DNA of 14,338 nt, from NCBI GenBank assembly GCA_947455585.1, contig CANGOY010000022.1, positions 1 through 14,338 on the forward strand. The letters run 5' to 3'. Below are positions 6,877 to 12,897 of the stretch, piece after piece. The first letter of the stretch is position 1; every line of letters begins with the position of its first letter. The stretch comes from Comamonadaceae bacterium. Lineage in GTDB: Bacteria; Pseudomonadota; Gammaproteobacteria; Burkholderiales; Burkholderiaceae_C. The notes beneath the pieces were generated by a model that was not told where the DNA came from, searched no databases, and worked only from the letters and a program-made list of their open reading frames with translations. The position numbers and the translations under genes are program-made.

Positions 6877-7902
6877 ATGAAGATTGCCGTTTTAGGTGCA
6901 GGCGCGTGGGGCACGGCGCTGGCGATTAACGCTGGCGCACACCACACCGTGACGCTGTGGGCACGTGATGTGCCCCAAGCTCTTGCCATGCAAGCCGAGC
7001 GCGTGAACACGCGCTACTTGCCTGAGCAGCCTTTCACCGCAGGCGTGAAAGTGTCGTCGGCACCTCTTGGCCCTTGGTTGGCCGAGCAAGATTTGGTCGT
7101 CATTGGCTCGCCCATGAGCAGCTTGCGCGGCATGCTCACGCAGCTTGCGCCCATCTTGGGCAGCAGCGTGCCTGTGGCATGGTTGTGCAAAGGCTTTGAA
7201 GCGGCGCAGCCTAAAACCTCTCAAGCGAACGCTTCACTCAGCGGCGTCGGTTTGATGGCCCACGAAGTACGCGCGCAAGTCGCCCCCGCTTTGCGCGGCG
7301 GCGCACTCAGCGGCCCCAGCTTTGCGCAAGAAGTGGCACGCGGCATGCCTACCGCTTTGGTGGCCGCCAGCGATGACGCAGCGGCGCGTGACGCCATGGT
7401 GCAAGCCTTTCACAACAACAGCTTGCGTGTGTACGCCAACGACGACATCGTGGGCGTGGAAGTAGGCGGCGCAGTTAAAAACGTGTTGGCCATCGCCACG
7501 GGTTTGTGTGATGGTTTGCAGTTGGGCCTCAACGCCCGTGCCGCACTCATCACACGCGGCTTGGCCGAAATTACCCGCCTTGGCGTGGCGCTGGGCGCTA
7601 AGCCCGAAACCTTCATGGGCCTCTCTGGCTTAGGCGACTTGGTGCTCACCTCCACCGGTGACCTGAGCCGCAACCGCAAAGTGGGCCTCGCCTTGGCCCA
7701 AGGCATGACCTTGCAACAAGCGGTCGATTCACTTGGCCATGTGGCCGAAGGCGTGTATTGCGCCCGCACCGTGGTGCAACGTGCGCAGCACCTTGGCGTT
7801 GACATGCCGATTGCGCAGGCTGTTGTTGCATTGTTAGACGGCATCATCACACCCGCGCAAGCTGTGGCCTTGCTGATGGGGCGTGGGGCTAAGGGCGAAT
7901 AA
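6877..7902 (+). CDS. gpsA: Glycerol-3-phosphate dehydrogenase [NAD(P)+]
   Basis: Cytosolic enzyme that reduces dihydroxyacetone phosphate to sn-glycerol 3-phosphate, the backbone of phospholipids. It has 341 residues, normal for GpsA. Seen: the N-terminal Rossmann loop GAGAWG (7-12); CKGFE (104-108) with Lys105; SGPSFA (145-150); GGAVKNVLAIATG (197-209) with catalytic Lys201; the GLGDL motif (251-255); and SRNRKVG (264-270). ATG 6877 matches the family N-terminus, MKIAVLGAG. It is 21 bp after secB and probably co-transcribed. E. coli has cysE next; here the plus-strand group ends and a structured 326-bp spacer begins. Confidence 0.97.
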   Translation: MKIAVLGAGAWGTALAINAGAHHTVTLWARDVPQALAMQAERVNTRYLPEQPFTAGVKVSSAPLGPWLAEQDLVVIGSPMSSLRGMLTQLAPILGSSVPVAWLCKGFEAAQPKTSQANASLSGVGLMAHEVRAQVAPALRGGALSGPSFAQEVARGMPTALVAASDDAAARDAMVQAFHNNSLRVYANDDIVGVEVGGAVKNVLAIATGLCDGLQLGLNARAALITRGLAEITRLGVALGAKPETFMGLSGLGDLVLTSTGDLSRNRKVGLALAQGMTLQQAVDSLGHVAEGVYCARTVVQRAQHLGVDMPIAQAVVALLDGIITPAQAVALLMGRGAKGE

Positions 7903-7925
7903 GCGTCGCTCTTTTGCTGTGCTCA

Positions 7926-8003
7926 CTTCTTGCCTAGGGAATGGGCAGTTTCCTCATGCTGGGGTACCAGAAATCGTTACCTGTCCATTCCCTAGACAAG
8001 AAG
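7926..8003 (+). repeat. Hairpin element 1: 23-bp stem with conserved 27-nt core
   Basis: Arms 7926-7948 and 7981-8003 are 23-base inverted repeats with 21 Watson-Crick pairs; the left arm begins CTTCTTG and the right ends CAAGAAG. The 32-base interior holds the core at 7952-7978: CCTCATGCTGG, then GGTACCAG, then AAATCGTT. The core contains its own small palindrome, CTGG-GGTA-CCAG (7959-7970). It starts 23 bases after the gpsA stop, so it would lie in the gpsA 3' UTR with the core in the sense orientation. The core is shared with element 2 but the stem is not. I do not recognise the family. No long T-run follows, so it is not a simple terminator. Confidence 0.85.
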
Positions 8004-8040
8004 ACTGCGGCTTGCAGACGTGTGGTTTGACTGTTTCTGG

Positions 8041-8072
8041 CGCAATGCAATTGCTTTGATATTGCGTTTTTT
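8041..8072 (+). terminator. Probable terminator of the gpsA transcript
   Basis: CGCAAT (8041-8046) pairs with ATTGCG (8061-8066) around a 14-base loop, followed directly by six Ts (8067-8072). It lies between the two hairpin elements and faces plus, so the gpsA mRNA would include element 1 but stop before element 2. The stem is short, hence moderate confidence. Confidence 0.5.
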
Positions 8073-8100
8073 GAGCCGAGATTTTTCTATCTAACGATGT

Positions 8101-8174
8101 CGTGTGCGTGAGGTGCGGCGGCCAACGATTTCTGGTACTCCAGCATGAGGCGGCCGCCGTGCCTCACGCACACG
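8101..8174 (-). repeat. Hairpin element 2: different 23-bp stem, same core inverted
   Basis: Arms 8101-8123 and 8152-8174 form 23 pairs: 21 Watson-Crick plus two G-T. The outer 13 bp are perfect (CGTGTGCGTGAGG with its complement), and the inner part is the GC-rich CGGCGGCC/GGCCGCCG. The interior holds the core at 8124-8150: AACGATTT, CTGGTACTCCAG, CATGAGG. This is the reverse complement of the element 1 core with one difference in 27 bases. Read on the minus strand, it lies 54 bases after the panC stop, in the panC 3' UTR, with the core in the sense orientation. The stem shares no sequence with element 1. Family not recognised. Confidence 0.85.
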
Positions 8175-8228
8175 GCCTCAGCCGGAGAAAAGCACCACAA
8201 ACACCAACACCTAAGCCAAAGAAAAACC

Positions 8229-9092
8229 TCAAACTTCGAGGTTATCAATCAACCGCGTCTTGCCCAACTTAGCCGCACCCAACACCACCAATGGCTCAGC
8301 GCATGGGCCGCTTACGGATGACAAGTCATGCTGGCGGCGCAGGGTGATGTAGTCGGGGGCCCAGCCGCGTTGGCGCAGGGCTTCCATCGCATCGGCTTCG
8401 GCAGCGGCCACATCCAGCTTCCCAGCCGCATTGCCAGAACGTGCCGCAGCGGCCAAGCCTTTCAAAGCCATTGACAGTTGCACGGCTTCGGCGCGTTCTT
8501 CTGCGCTCAGGTAACCGTTGCGTGAGCTGAGGGCTAAGCCGTCTTCAGCGCGGCGGGTTTCGCCGCCGATGATGTCGATGGGCAACGCCATTTGCTGCAC
8601 CATGCGGCGCAGGACCATGAGTTGTTGGTAGTCCTTCTTGCCAAACACGGCCAAGTCGGGCTGCACGATGTTGAACAGCTTGTGCACCACGGTGCTCACG
8701 CCCACAAAGAAGCCGGGGCGGAACGCGCCTTCCAAGATGTCGGCCAGTTCAGCAGGCGGGTGCACTTTGAACACTTGTGTCTCGGGGTAGAGGTCTTTTT
8801 CAGACGGCGCAAACACCACGTCGCAGCCGTTGGCTTCCAACAGGGCGCAGTCGTTTTCTAGGGTGCGGGGGTAAGTGTCAAAGTCTTCGTTGGGGCCAAA
8901 TTGCAGGCGGTTCACAAAGATGCTGGCCACGGTCATGCCGCCTGTTGCTGTTCGCTTGTCCACTTCTTGGCGGGCCATTTGCATCAGCTCTAAGTGGCCT
9001 TGATGCAGGTTGCCCATGGTGGGCACAAAGGCGCGCAGGGCGGCCGGCTTTAAAGCGCGGCGCAGGTCCGCGATGGTGTGAACGATTTGCAT
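8229..9092 (-). CDS. panC: Pantothenate synthetase
   Basis: Cytosolic ATP-dependent ligase joining pantoate and beta-alanine to make pantothenate (vitamin B5), the precursor of CoA. It has 287 residues, normal length. Seen: PTMGNLHQGH (24-33) with the HxGH nucleotidyl-transfer motif; FVNRLQFGPNEDFDTYPRT (59-77); FFVGVSTVVHKLFNIVQPD (128-146); FGKKDYQQL (150-158); and the KMSKS-like LALSSRNGYL (186-195). The FVNR stretch has Arg where many family members have Pro (FVNP). ATG 9092 matches the family start. It is 37 bp after panB and is the last gene of the minus-strand run; element 2 follows it. Confidence 0.96.
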   Translation of the reverse strand: MQIVHTIADLRRALKPAALRAFVPTMGNLHQGHLELMQMARQEVDKRTATGGMTVASIFVNRLQFGPNEDFDTYPRTLENDCALLEANGCDVVFAPSEKDLYPETQVFKVHPPAELADILEGAFRPGFFVGVSTVVHKLFNIVQPDLAVFGKKDYQQLMVLRRMVQQMALPIDIIGGETRRAEDGLALSSRNGYLSAEERAEAVQLSMALKGLAAAARSGNAAGKLDVAAAEADAMEALRQRGWAPDYITLRRQHDLSSVSGPCAEPLVVLGAAKLGKTRLIDNLEV

Positions 9093-9129
9093 GAAACGAG
9101 AAAAGGGGGCTTGAGGGGTGAGGGCTTTA

Positions 9130-10002
9130 TCAAGCCCACGCGTGCTTCGCGTTGTCGGGGAATGTGCCGTTTTTCACGGCGGCCACATAGGCGCTCATGG
9201 CGGCTTGCACGCTGGCTTGGCCTTCCATGAAGTTGTGCACGAACTTGGGGTTCTTACCCAAGTTGACGCCCAGCATGTCATGCATGACCAGCACTTGGCC
9301 AGCCGTGCCGTTGCCTGCGCCAATTCCAATGGTGTGGCAAGTTGGCAGCTCTTGCGTAAGGGCTGTGGACAGTGGCTCGGGCACCATTTCCAGCACCAGC
9401 ATGCTGGCACCTGCGTCTTGCAGGGCCAAGGCTTCTTGGCGCAGTTGGGTGGCCGAGTCGCCACGGCCTTGCACGCGGTAGCCGCCAAGAGCATGCACGG
9501 TTTGTGGGGTCAGGCCCAAGTGGGCGCAGACGGGAATGCCGCGTTCGACCAAAAAGTGCACGATGTCGGTGGTCCAGCCGCCACCTTCGAGCTTGACCAT
9601 GTGAGCACCCGCTTGCATCAGAACCGTTGCACTGCGAAGGGCCTGCTCTTTGGATTCTTGGTAGCTGCCAAACGGTAGGTCGCCAATGATCCATGCTGTG
9701 CCTTGCACGCGGCGGATGCCTGTGGCCACGCTTTCGACGTGGTAGCGCATGGTGTCAAGCGTAACGCCCACGGTGCTGGTGAGACCTTGGCAGACCATGC
9801 CCAGCGAGTCGCCCACCAGGATGCATTCCACGCCAGCGGCATCGGCCACGGCGGCAAAGGTGGCGTCGTAGGCAGTGAGCATGGTGATTTTTTCACCACG
9901 GGCGCGCAGCTCGTTCAAGCGGGGCAAGCTGATGGGCTTGCGGGCAGCCACGGGTGAGGCGGGGGGCAAAGTGCCATAGGGCGAAGCGTTGGTGTTGCTC
10001 AT
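9130..10002 (-). CDS. panB: Ketopantoate hydroxymethyltransferase
   Basis: Cytosolic enzyme adding a hydroxymethyl group from methylene-tetrahydrofolate to 2-oxoisovalerate, the first step of pantothenate synthesis. It has 290 residues from ATG 10002. Seen, in this numbering: ITMLTAYDATFA (39-50); VGDSLGM (63-69) with metal-binding Asp65; IIGDLPFGSY (105-114) with Asp108; MVKLEGGG (135-142); CAHLGLTPQ (159-167); and LVLEMVPEPL (202-211) with the likely catalytic Glu205. The N-terminal 20 or so residues are longer than in E. coli. Start is uncertain: an in-frame TTG at 10020 has a better-placed AGGA (10030-10027, 6 bases upstream) than the ATG, and would add six residues. It forms a panB-panC pair, downstream of scpA. 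Confidence 0.95.
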   Translation of the reverse strand: MSNTNASPYGTLPPASPVAARKPISLPRLNELRARGEKITMLTAYDATFAAVADAAGVECILVGDSLGMVCQGLTSTVGVTLDTMRYHVESVATGIRRVQGTAWIIGDLPFGSYQESKEQALRSATVLMQAGAHMVKLEGGGWTTDIVHFLVERGIPVCAHLGLTPQTVHALGGYRVQGRGDSATQLRQEALALQDAGASMLVLEMVPEPLSTALTQELPTCHTIGIGAGNGTAGQVLVMHDMLGVNLGKNPKFVHNFMEGQASVQAAMSAYVAAVKNGTFPDNAKHAWA

Positions 10003-10066
10003 AGAACGTGTGTGGCGCAAAGCCAGTCCTGTGTTGCCGAGAGGATATGGAGTTTACGTGGGTCTA

Positions 10067-10918
10067 TTACGTTGGGATATAGGCCAAACGCACGTAAATA
10101 GGGGCAAAAGCCTCAGCCTGCGTGATTTCAATCAGCGTTTCTTTGGCCAGCTCAAGCAGGGCGATGAAGGTCACCACCAGCACGGGCACGCCTTGTTCGG
10201 CTTCGAAGAGTTTTTCAAACTCCACAAAGCGCTGGCCCTGCAGACGGCGCAGCACGATGCTCATGTGCTCGCGTACCGAGAGTTCTTCGCGGCTAATTTT
10301 GTGGTGCTGCACCAGTTTGGCACGCTTCAAGATGTCAGCCCACGCTTGTTGAAGCTCGACCACATGCACATCCGGGAAGCGTGGCTGCAGCGATTGTTCG
10401 ATATAGACCTGCGCACGCAAGAAATCGCGGCCAAACTGCGGTACTTCGTTGAGCTTGGCAGCGGCCAGTTTCATTTGCTCGTATTCGAGCAAGCGGCGCA
10501 CCAGCTCGGCGCGGGGGTCTTCGGGCTCTTGGCCTTCGGCTACCTTTTTGGGTGGCAGCAGCATGCGAGATTTGATTTCAATCAGCATGGCGGCCATCAG
10601 CAGGTATTCGGCGGCCAGCTCTAGGTTGCGGCTGCGAATCTCGTCCACATAGCTCAGGTATTGGCGCGTCAGCGCGGCCATAGGGATGTCGAGGATGTTG
10701 AAGTTTTGCTTGCGGATGAGGTACAGCAGCAAATCCAGCGGGCCTTGGAATGCCTCTAGGAAAACTTCCAGCGCGTCAGGCGGGATGTACAAATCCTGCG
10801 GCATGGCAAACAGCGGCTCGCCATATAGGCGGGCCACTGCCACGTTGTCGATCACCTCCGGCATGACAGAGGCGATGTGTGCCTCGTCGTTAGGCAGGGT
10901 GGGGTCGGCAGGATGCAC
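10067..10918 (-). CDS. scpA: Segregation and condensation protein A
   Basis: Kleisin subunit of the SMC-ScpAB condensin, which bridges SMC heads to compact and segregate the chromosome. It has 283 residues. Seen: FLEAFQGPLDLLLYLIRKQNFNILDIPM (53-80), the hallmark N-terminal SMC-binding helix region; the helical continuation AAEYLLMAAMLIEIKSRMLLPP; and a C-terminal winged-helix part ending VVTFIALLELAKETLIEITQAEAFAPIYVRL. The first 40 or so residues are poorly conserved. The GTG at 10918 gives the full frame; an in-frame ATG at 10864 (residue 19) is also possible, and neither has a clear ribosome binding site. It is 27 bp after DUF3460. No scpB or smc gene lies in the window. Confidence 0.93.
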   Translation of the reverse strand: MHPADPTLPNDEAHIASVMPEVIDNVAVARLYGEPLFAMPQDLYIPPDALEVFLEAFQGPLDLLLYLIRKQNFNILDIPMAALTRQYLSYVDEIRSRNLELAAEYLLMAAMLIEIKSRMLLPPKKVAEGQEPEDPRAELVRRLLEYEQMKLAAAKLNEVPQFGRDFLRAQVYIEQSLQPRFPDVHVVELQQAWADILKRAKLVQHHKISREELSVREHMSIVLRRLQGQRFVEFEKLFEAEQGVPVLVVTFIALLELAKETLIEITQAEAFAPIYVRLAYIPT

Positions 10919-10931
10919 GGAGTTTTAGGCC

Positions 10932-10946
10932 AAGACCGAAGGTCTT
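10932..10946 (-). other. Small hairpin between DUF3460 and scpA
   Basis: AAGACC (10932-10937) and GGTCTT (10941-10946) form a 6-bp stem with a 3-base loop overlapping the last base of the DUF3460 stop codon. No U-run follows on the minus strand, so it is more likely a stability or translation-spacing hairpin than a terminator. Confidence 0.35.
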
Positions 10947-11149
10947 TAAGCGTTCGTTTGGTAAACGTACGGCTTTTGCGCCACACGGCCAGCTGCGATG
11001 TCTTGCTGGATTTCGGTGTTCACTTGCTTGTCCCACAACAAAGCACGGCCGTCGCGCTGTTCTTTTTCGAGCGTGGGCTTGTTGGCCTTGAGCGACTCGA
11101 TGAACTGAGTGGCTTCTGAGGTGTAGTTGTCACGTTGAAAAATCGACAT
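10946..11149 (-). CDS. DUF3460 family small protein
   Basis: Short uncharacterised protein (67 residues, no signal peptide or membrane segment) of the DUF3460 family, which I recognise as a small betaproteobacterial family often next to scpA and pan genes. Conserved-looking blocks: TQFIESLKANKP (14-25), QRDGRALLWDK (31-41) and RVAQKPYVYQ (55-64). It is polar and probably mostly helical, with a Tyr-rich end. ATG 11149 is the only sensible start; the ribosome binding site is weak. Neighbours are a SulP transporter upstream (39-bp gap) and scpA downstream (27-bp gap), so it is probably co-transcribed with scpA. No function is known to me. Confidence 0.85.
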   Translation of the reverse strand: MSIFQRDNYTSEATQFIESLKANKPTLEKEQRDGRALLWDKQVNTEIQQDIAAGRVAQKPYVYQTNA

Positions 11150-11188
11150 GGTGGGCTTTCTAATTGGATTTCTTGAATTGGGTGAATT

Positions 11189-12871
11189 TTAGCGACCGAG
11201 CGCCAAGGCCAAACCGTGGCTCAAATCGGGCACAAGGTCTGTGTCAGGCAAAGCGTGCAGCAGGCCGCTGCGTTGCGCCATGTCCAACGGCTGGTGGCCC
11301 AAGCCACAGACGATGAGGCGCACATTCTTTTTCTTGCACGAGCGAGCCAGCGCCAACAGGGCGTCAGCACCCGACGAGTCAACATAAATCAGGTTTTTCA
11401 GGTCTAGCACCAGCGCTTGGGTGGGCAGGCTTTCTTCAATGGCCTCGACCAGCTTGACCGCGCCAAAAAACAAAGCGCCATACAAGCGGTGGGCCTGCAC
11501 GTTAGCTTCATGGCCTGCCAGTTCAGGAAAGGCGTCGGCCTGCACATGCTCGGCACGGCTGAGGCTGGAGATGCGATAGATGAAGGTGAGGCATGCAGCC
11601 ATCAGGCCCACTTCCACAGCCACCGTCAAATCAACGATGACCGTGAGCAAGAAAACCGACAACAGCGTGGCGCGATAAGGCAGACGGAACTGGCGCAGGT
11701 GCACAAACTCGTGCCACTCGCCCATGTTCCAAGCGACAAACATCAGAATGGCCGACAGCGCAGCCAGCGGCACATCGCCCGCCAGCGGCGCGGCCACCAG
11801 CATGACCACCAGCAGCGTGGCCGCATGCACCATGCCTGCCACGGGGCTGTTGCCGCCGTTTTTCACGTTGGTCACGGTGCGGGCAATCGTGCCCGTGGCA
11901 GGCATGCCGCCGAAGAATGGGGTGACGAGGTTGGCAATGCCTTGTGCCATCAGTTCTTGGTTGGCATCGTGGCGGTCACCGTAGGGGCCGTCGGCCATCA
12001 TTTGGTCCGCAATGCGTGCGCACAGCAAGGATTCAATCGAGCCCAACAAGGCCAGCGTAGTGGCGGGGATGAGCAAGAACTTGGCGGTGTCCCAGCTGAA
12101 CTCGGGCCATGCAAAGGCAGGCAAGTTGCTAGGAATGCTGCCAAAGCGGGATGCGATGGTTTCGACCTCAAGCCCCATCATTTTTGCGGCGACTGTGGCA
12201 CCCACCAACACCACGATAGAGCCGGGGATGGTGGAAAAACTTTTGGTGCTGGGCATGGCGTTGGCCAAGCGCGGCAGGGCCAGTTGCCAAAACGCCAACA
12301 CTGCCAAGCACACCACGGCCAAGCCCAAGGCTTCGGCGTTGAGCGTGCCAAAGCTGTCGCTTAGTGTGCGCAAGATGCCAAAGAAGTCAGCTGGCATGGC
12401 TTTGACTTGCAAGCCAAAGAATTCTTTGAGCTGCGACACCATGATGAGCACTGCAATGCCGTTGGTAAACCCAATCACCACCGCCACAGGAATAAAACGA
12501 ATCAGCGTGCCCAAACGTAGCAAGCCCATGGCAAACAACATCACGCCCGACATGGCAGTAGCGATGATGAGGTTGGCCAAGCCGTAGCGCTCCAAAATGC
12601 CGTAGACGATGACGATGAACGCACCTGCTGGCCCGCCAATCTGCACGCGGCTGCCACCCAAAGCAGAAATCAAAAAGCCCGCAATGATGGCGGTAAACAA
12701 ACCCGCTTCAGGCTTGAGCCCCGACGCAATGGCAAACGCCATGGCCAGTGGCAAAGCCACGACGCCTACCGTGATGCCCGCGCCCACGTCTTGGTAAAAA
12801 CGCTGGCGGGTGTACCCCTTCAATGAATCAACGACGTGCGGACGGAAAAAATTGAAGGAGGACAAATTCAT
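11189..12871 (-). CDS. SulP family transporter with STAS domain (DauA-like)
   Basis: Inner-membrane SulP transporter of 560 residues. It resembles E. coli DauA (YchM), an aerobic C4-dicarboxylate transporter, more than the window's other SulP protein. Seen: ITVGVVALPLAMAFAIASG (33-51), GGPAGAFIVIVY (79-90), LLGSIESLLCARIAD (275-289), NQELMAQGIANLVTPFFGGMPATGTIARTVTNVKNG (304-339) and VAWNMGEWHEF (379-389). The cytoplasmic STAS domain (about 450-555) has the DSSGADALL loop (498-506). ATG 12871 fits the family; no clear ribosome binding site. It lies 26 bp after metG and 39 bp before DUF3460, so it probably rides on the metG transcript. Substrate is uncertain: dicarboxylate, bicarbonate and sulfate are all known in the family. 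Confidence 0.9.
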   Translation of the reverse strand: MNLSSFNFFRPHVVDSLKGYTRQRFYQDVGAGITVGVVALPLAMAFAIASGLKPEAGLFTAIIAGFLISALGGSRVQIGGPAGAFIVIVYGILERYGLANLIIATAMSGVMLFAMGLLRLGTLIRFIPVAVVIGFTNGIAVLIMVSQLKEFFGLQVKAMPADFFGILRTLSDSFGTLNAEALGLAVVCLAVLAFWQLALPRLANAMPSTKSFSTIPGSIVVLVGATVAAKMMGLEVETIASRFGSIPSNLPAFAWPEFSWDTAKFLLIPATTLALLGSIESLLCARIADQMMADGPYGDRHDANQELMAQGIANLVTPFFGGMPATGTIARTVTNVKNGGNSPVAGMVHAATLLVVMLVAAPLAGDVPLAALSAILMFVAWNMGEWHEFVHLRQFRLPYRATLLSVFLLTVIVDLTVAVEVGLMAACLTFIYRISSLSRAEHVQADAFPELAGHEANVQAHRLYGALFFGAVKLVEAIEESLPTQALVLDLKNLIYVDSSGADALLALARSCKKKNVRLIVCGLGHQPLDMAQRSGLLHALPDTDLVPDLSHGLALALGR

Positions 12872-12897
12872 GGTGTTTATTTGGGGTCAGAACCCAA

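Noticed and set aside
7926..8003. Element 1 as an ordinary intrinsic terminator
   Set aside because: The stem is very long, the interior is 32 bases and conserved, and no T-run follows; a better terminator candidate lies downstream at 8041-8072.
8089..8240. Integron attC-like site (ATCTAAC fits RYYYAAC)
   Set aside because: No matching GTTRRRY partner at the right distance, and the conserved part of these hairpins is the loop rather than the ends, the reverse of attC.
9081..9092. Third partial copy of the core (AACGATTT, then CATGA)
   Set aside because: It lies in the first codons of panC, has no flanking inverted repeat, and lacks the central CTGG..CCAG part; chance match.
11417..12364. 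315-codon plus-strand frame opposite the second sulP
   Set aside because: Its composition (His/Gln/Arg/Gly-rich) is typical of the antisense shadow of a GC-rich gene; the minus-strand SulP explains the sequence fully. The same holds for the 305-codon frame at 783-1700.
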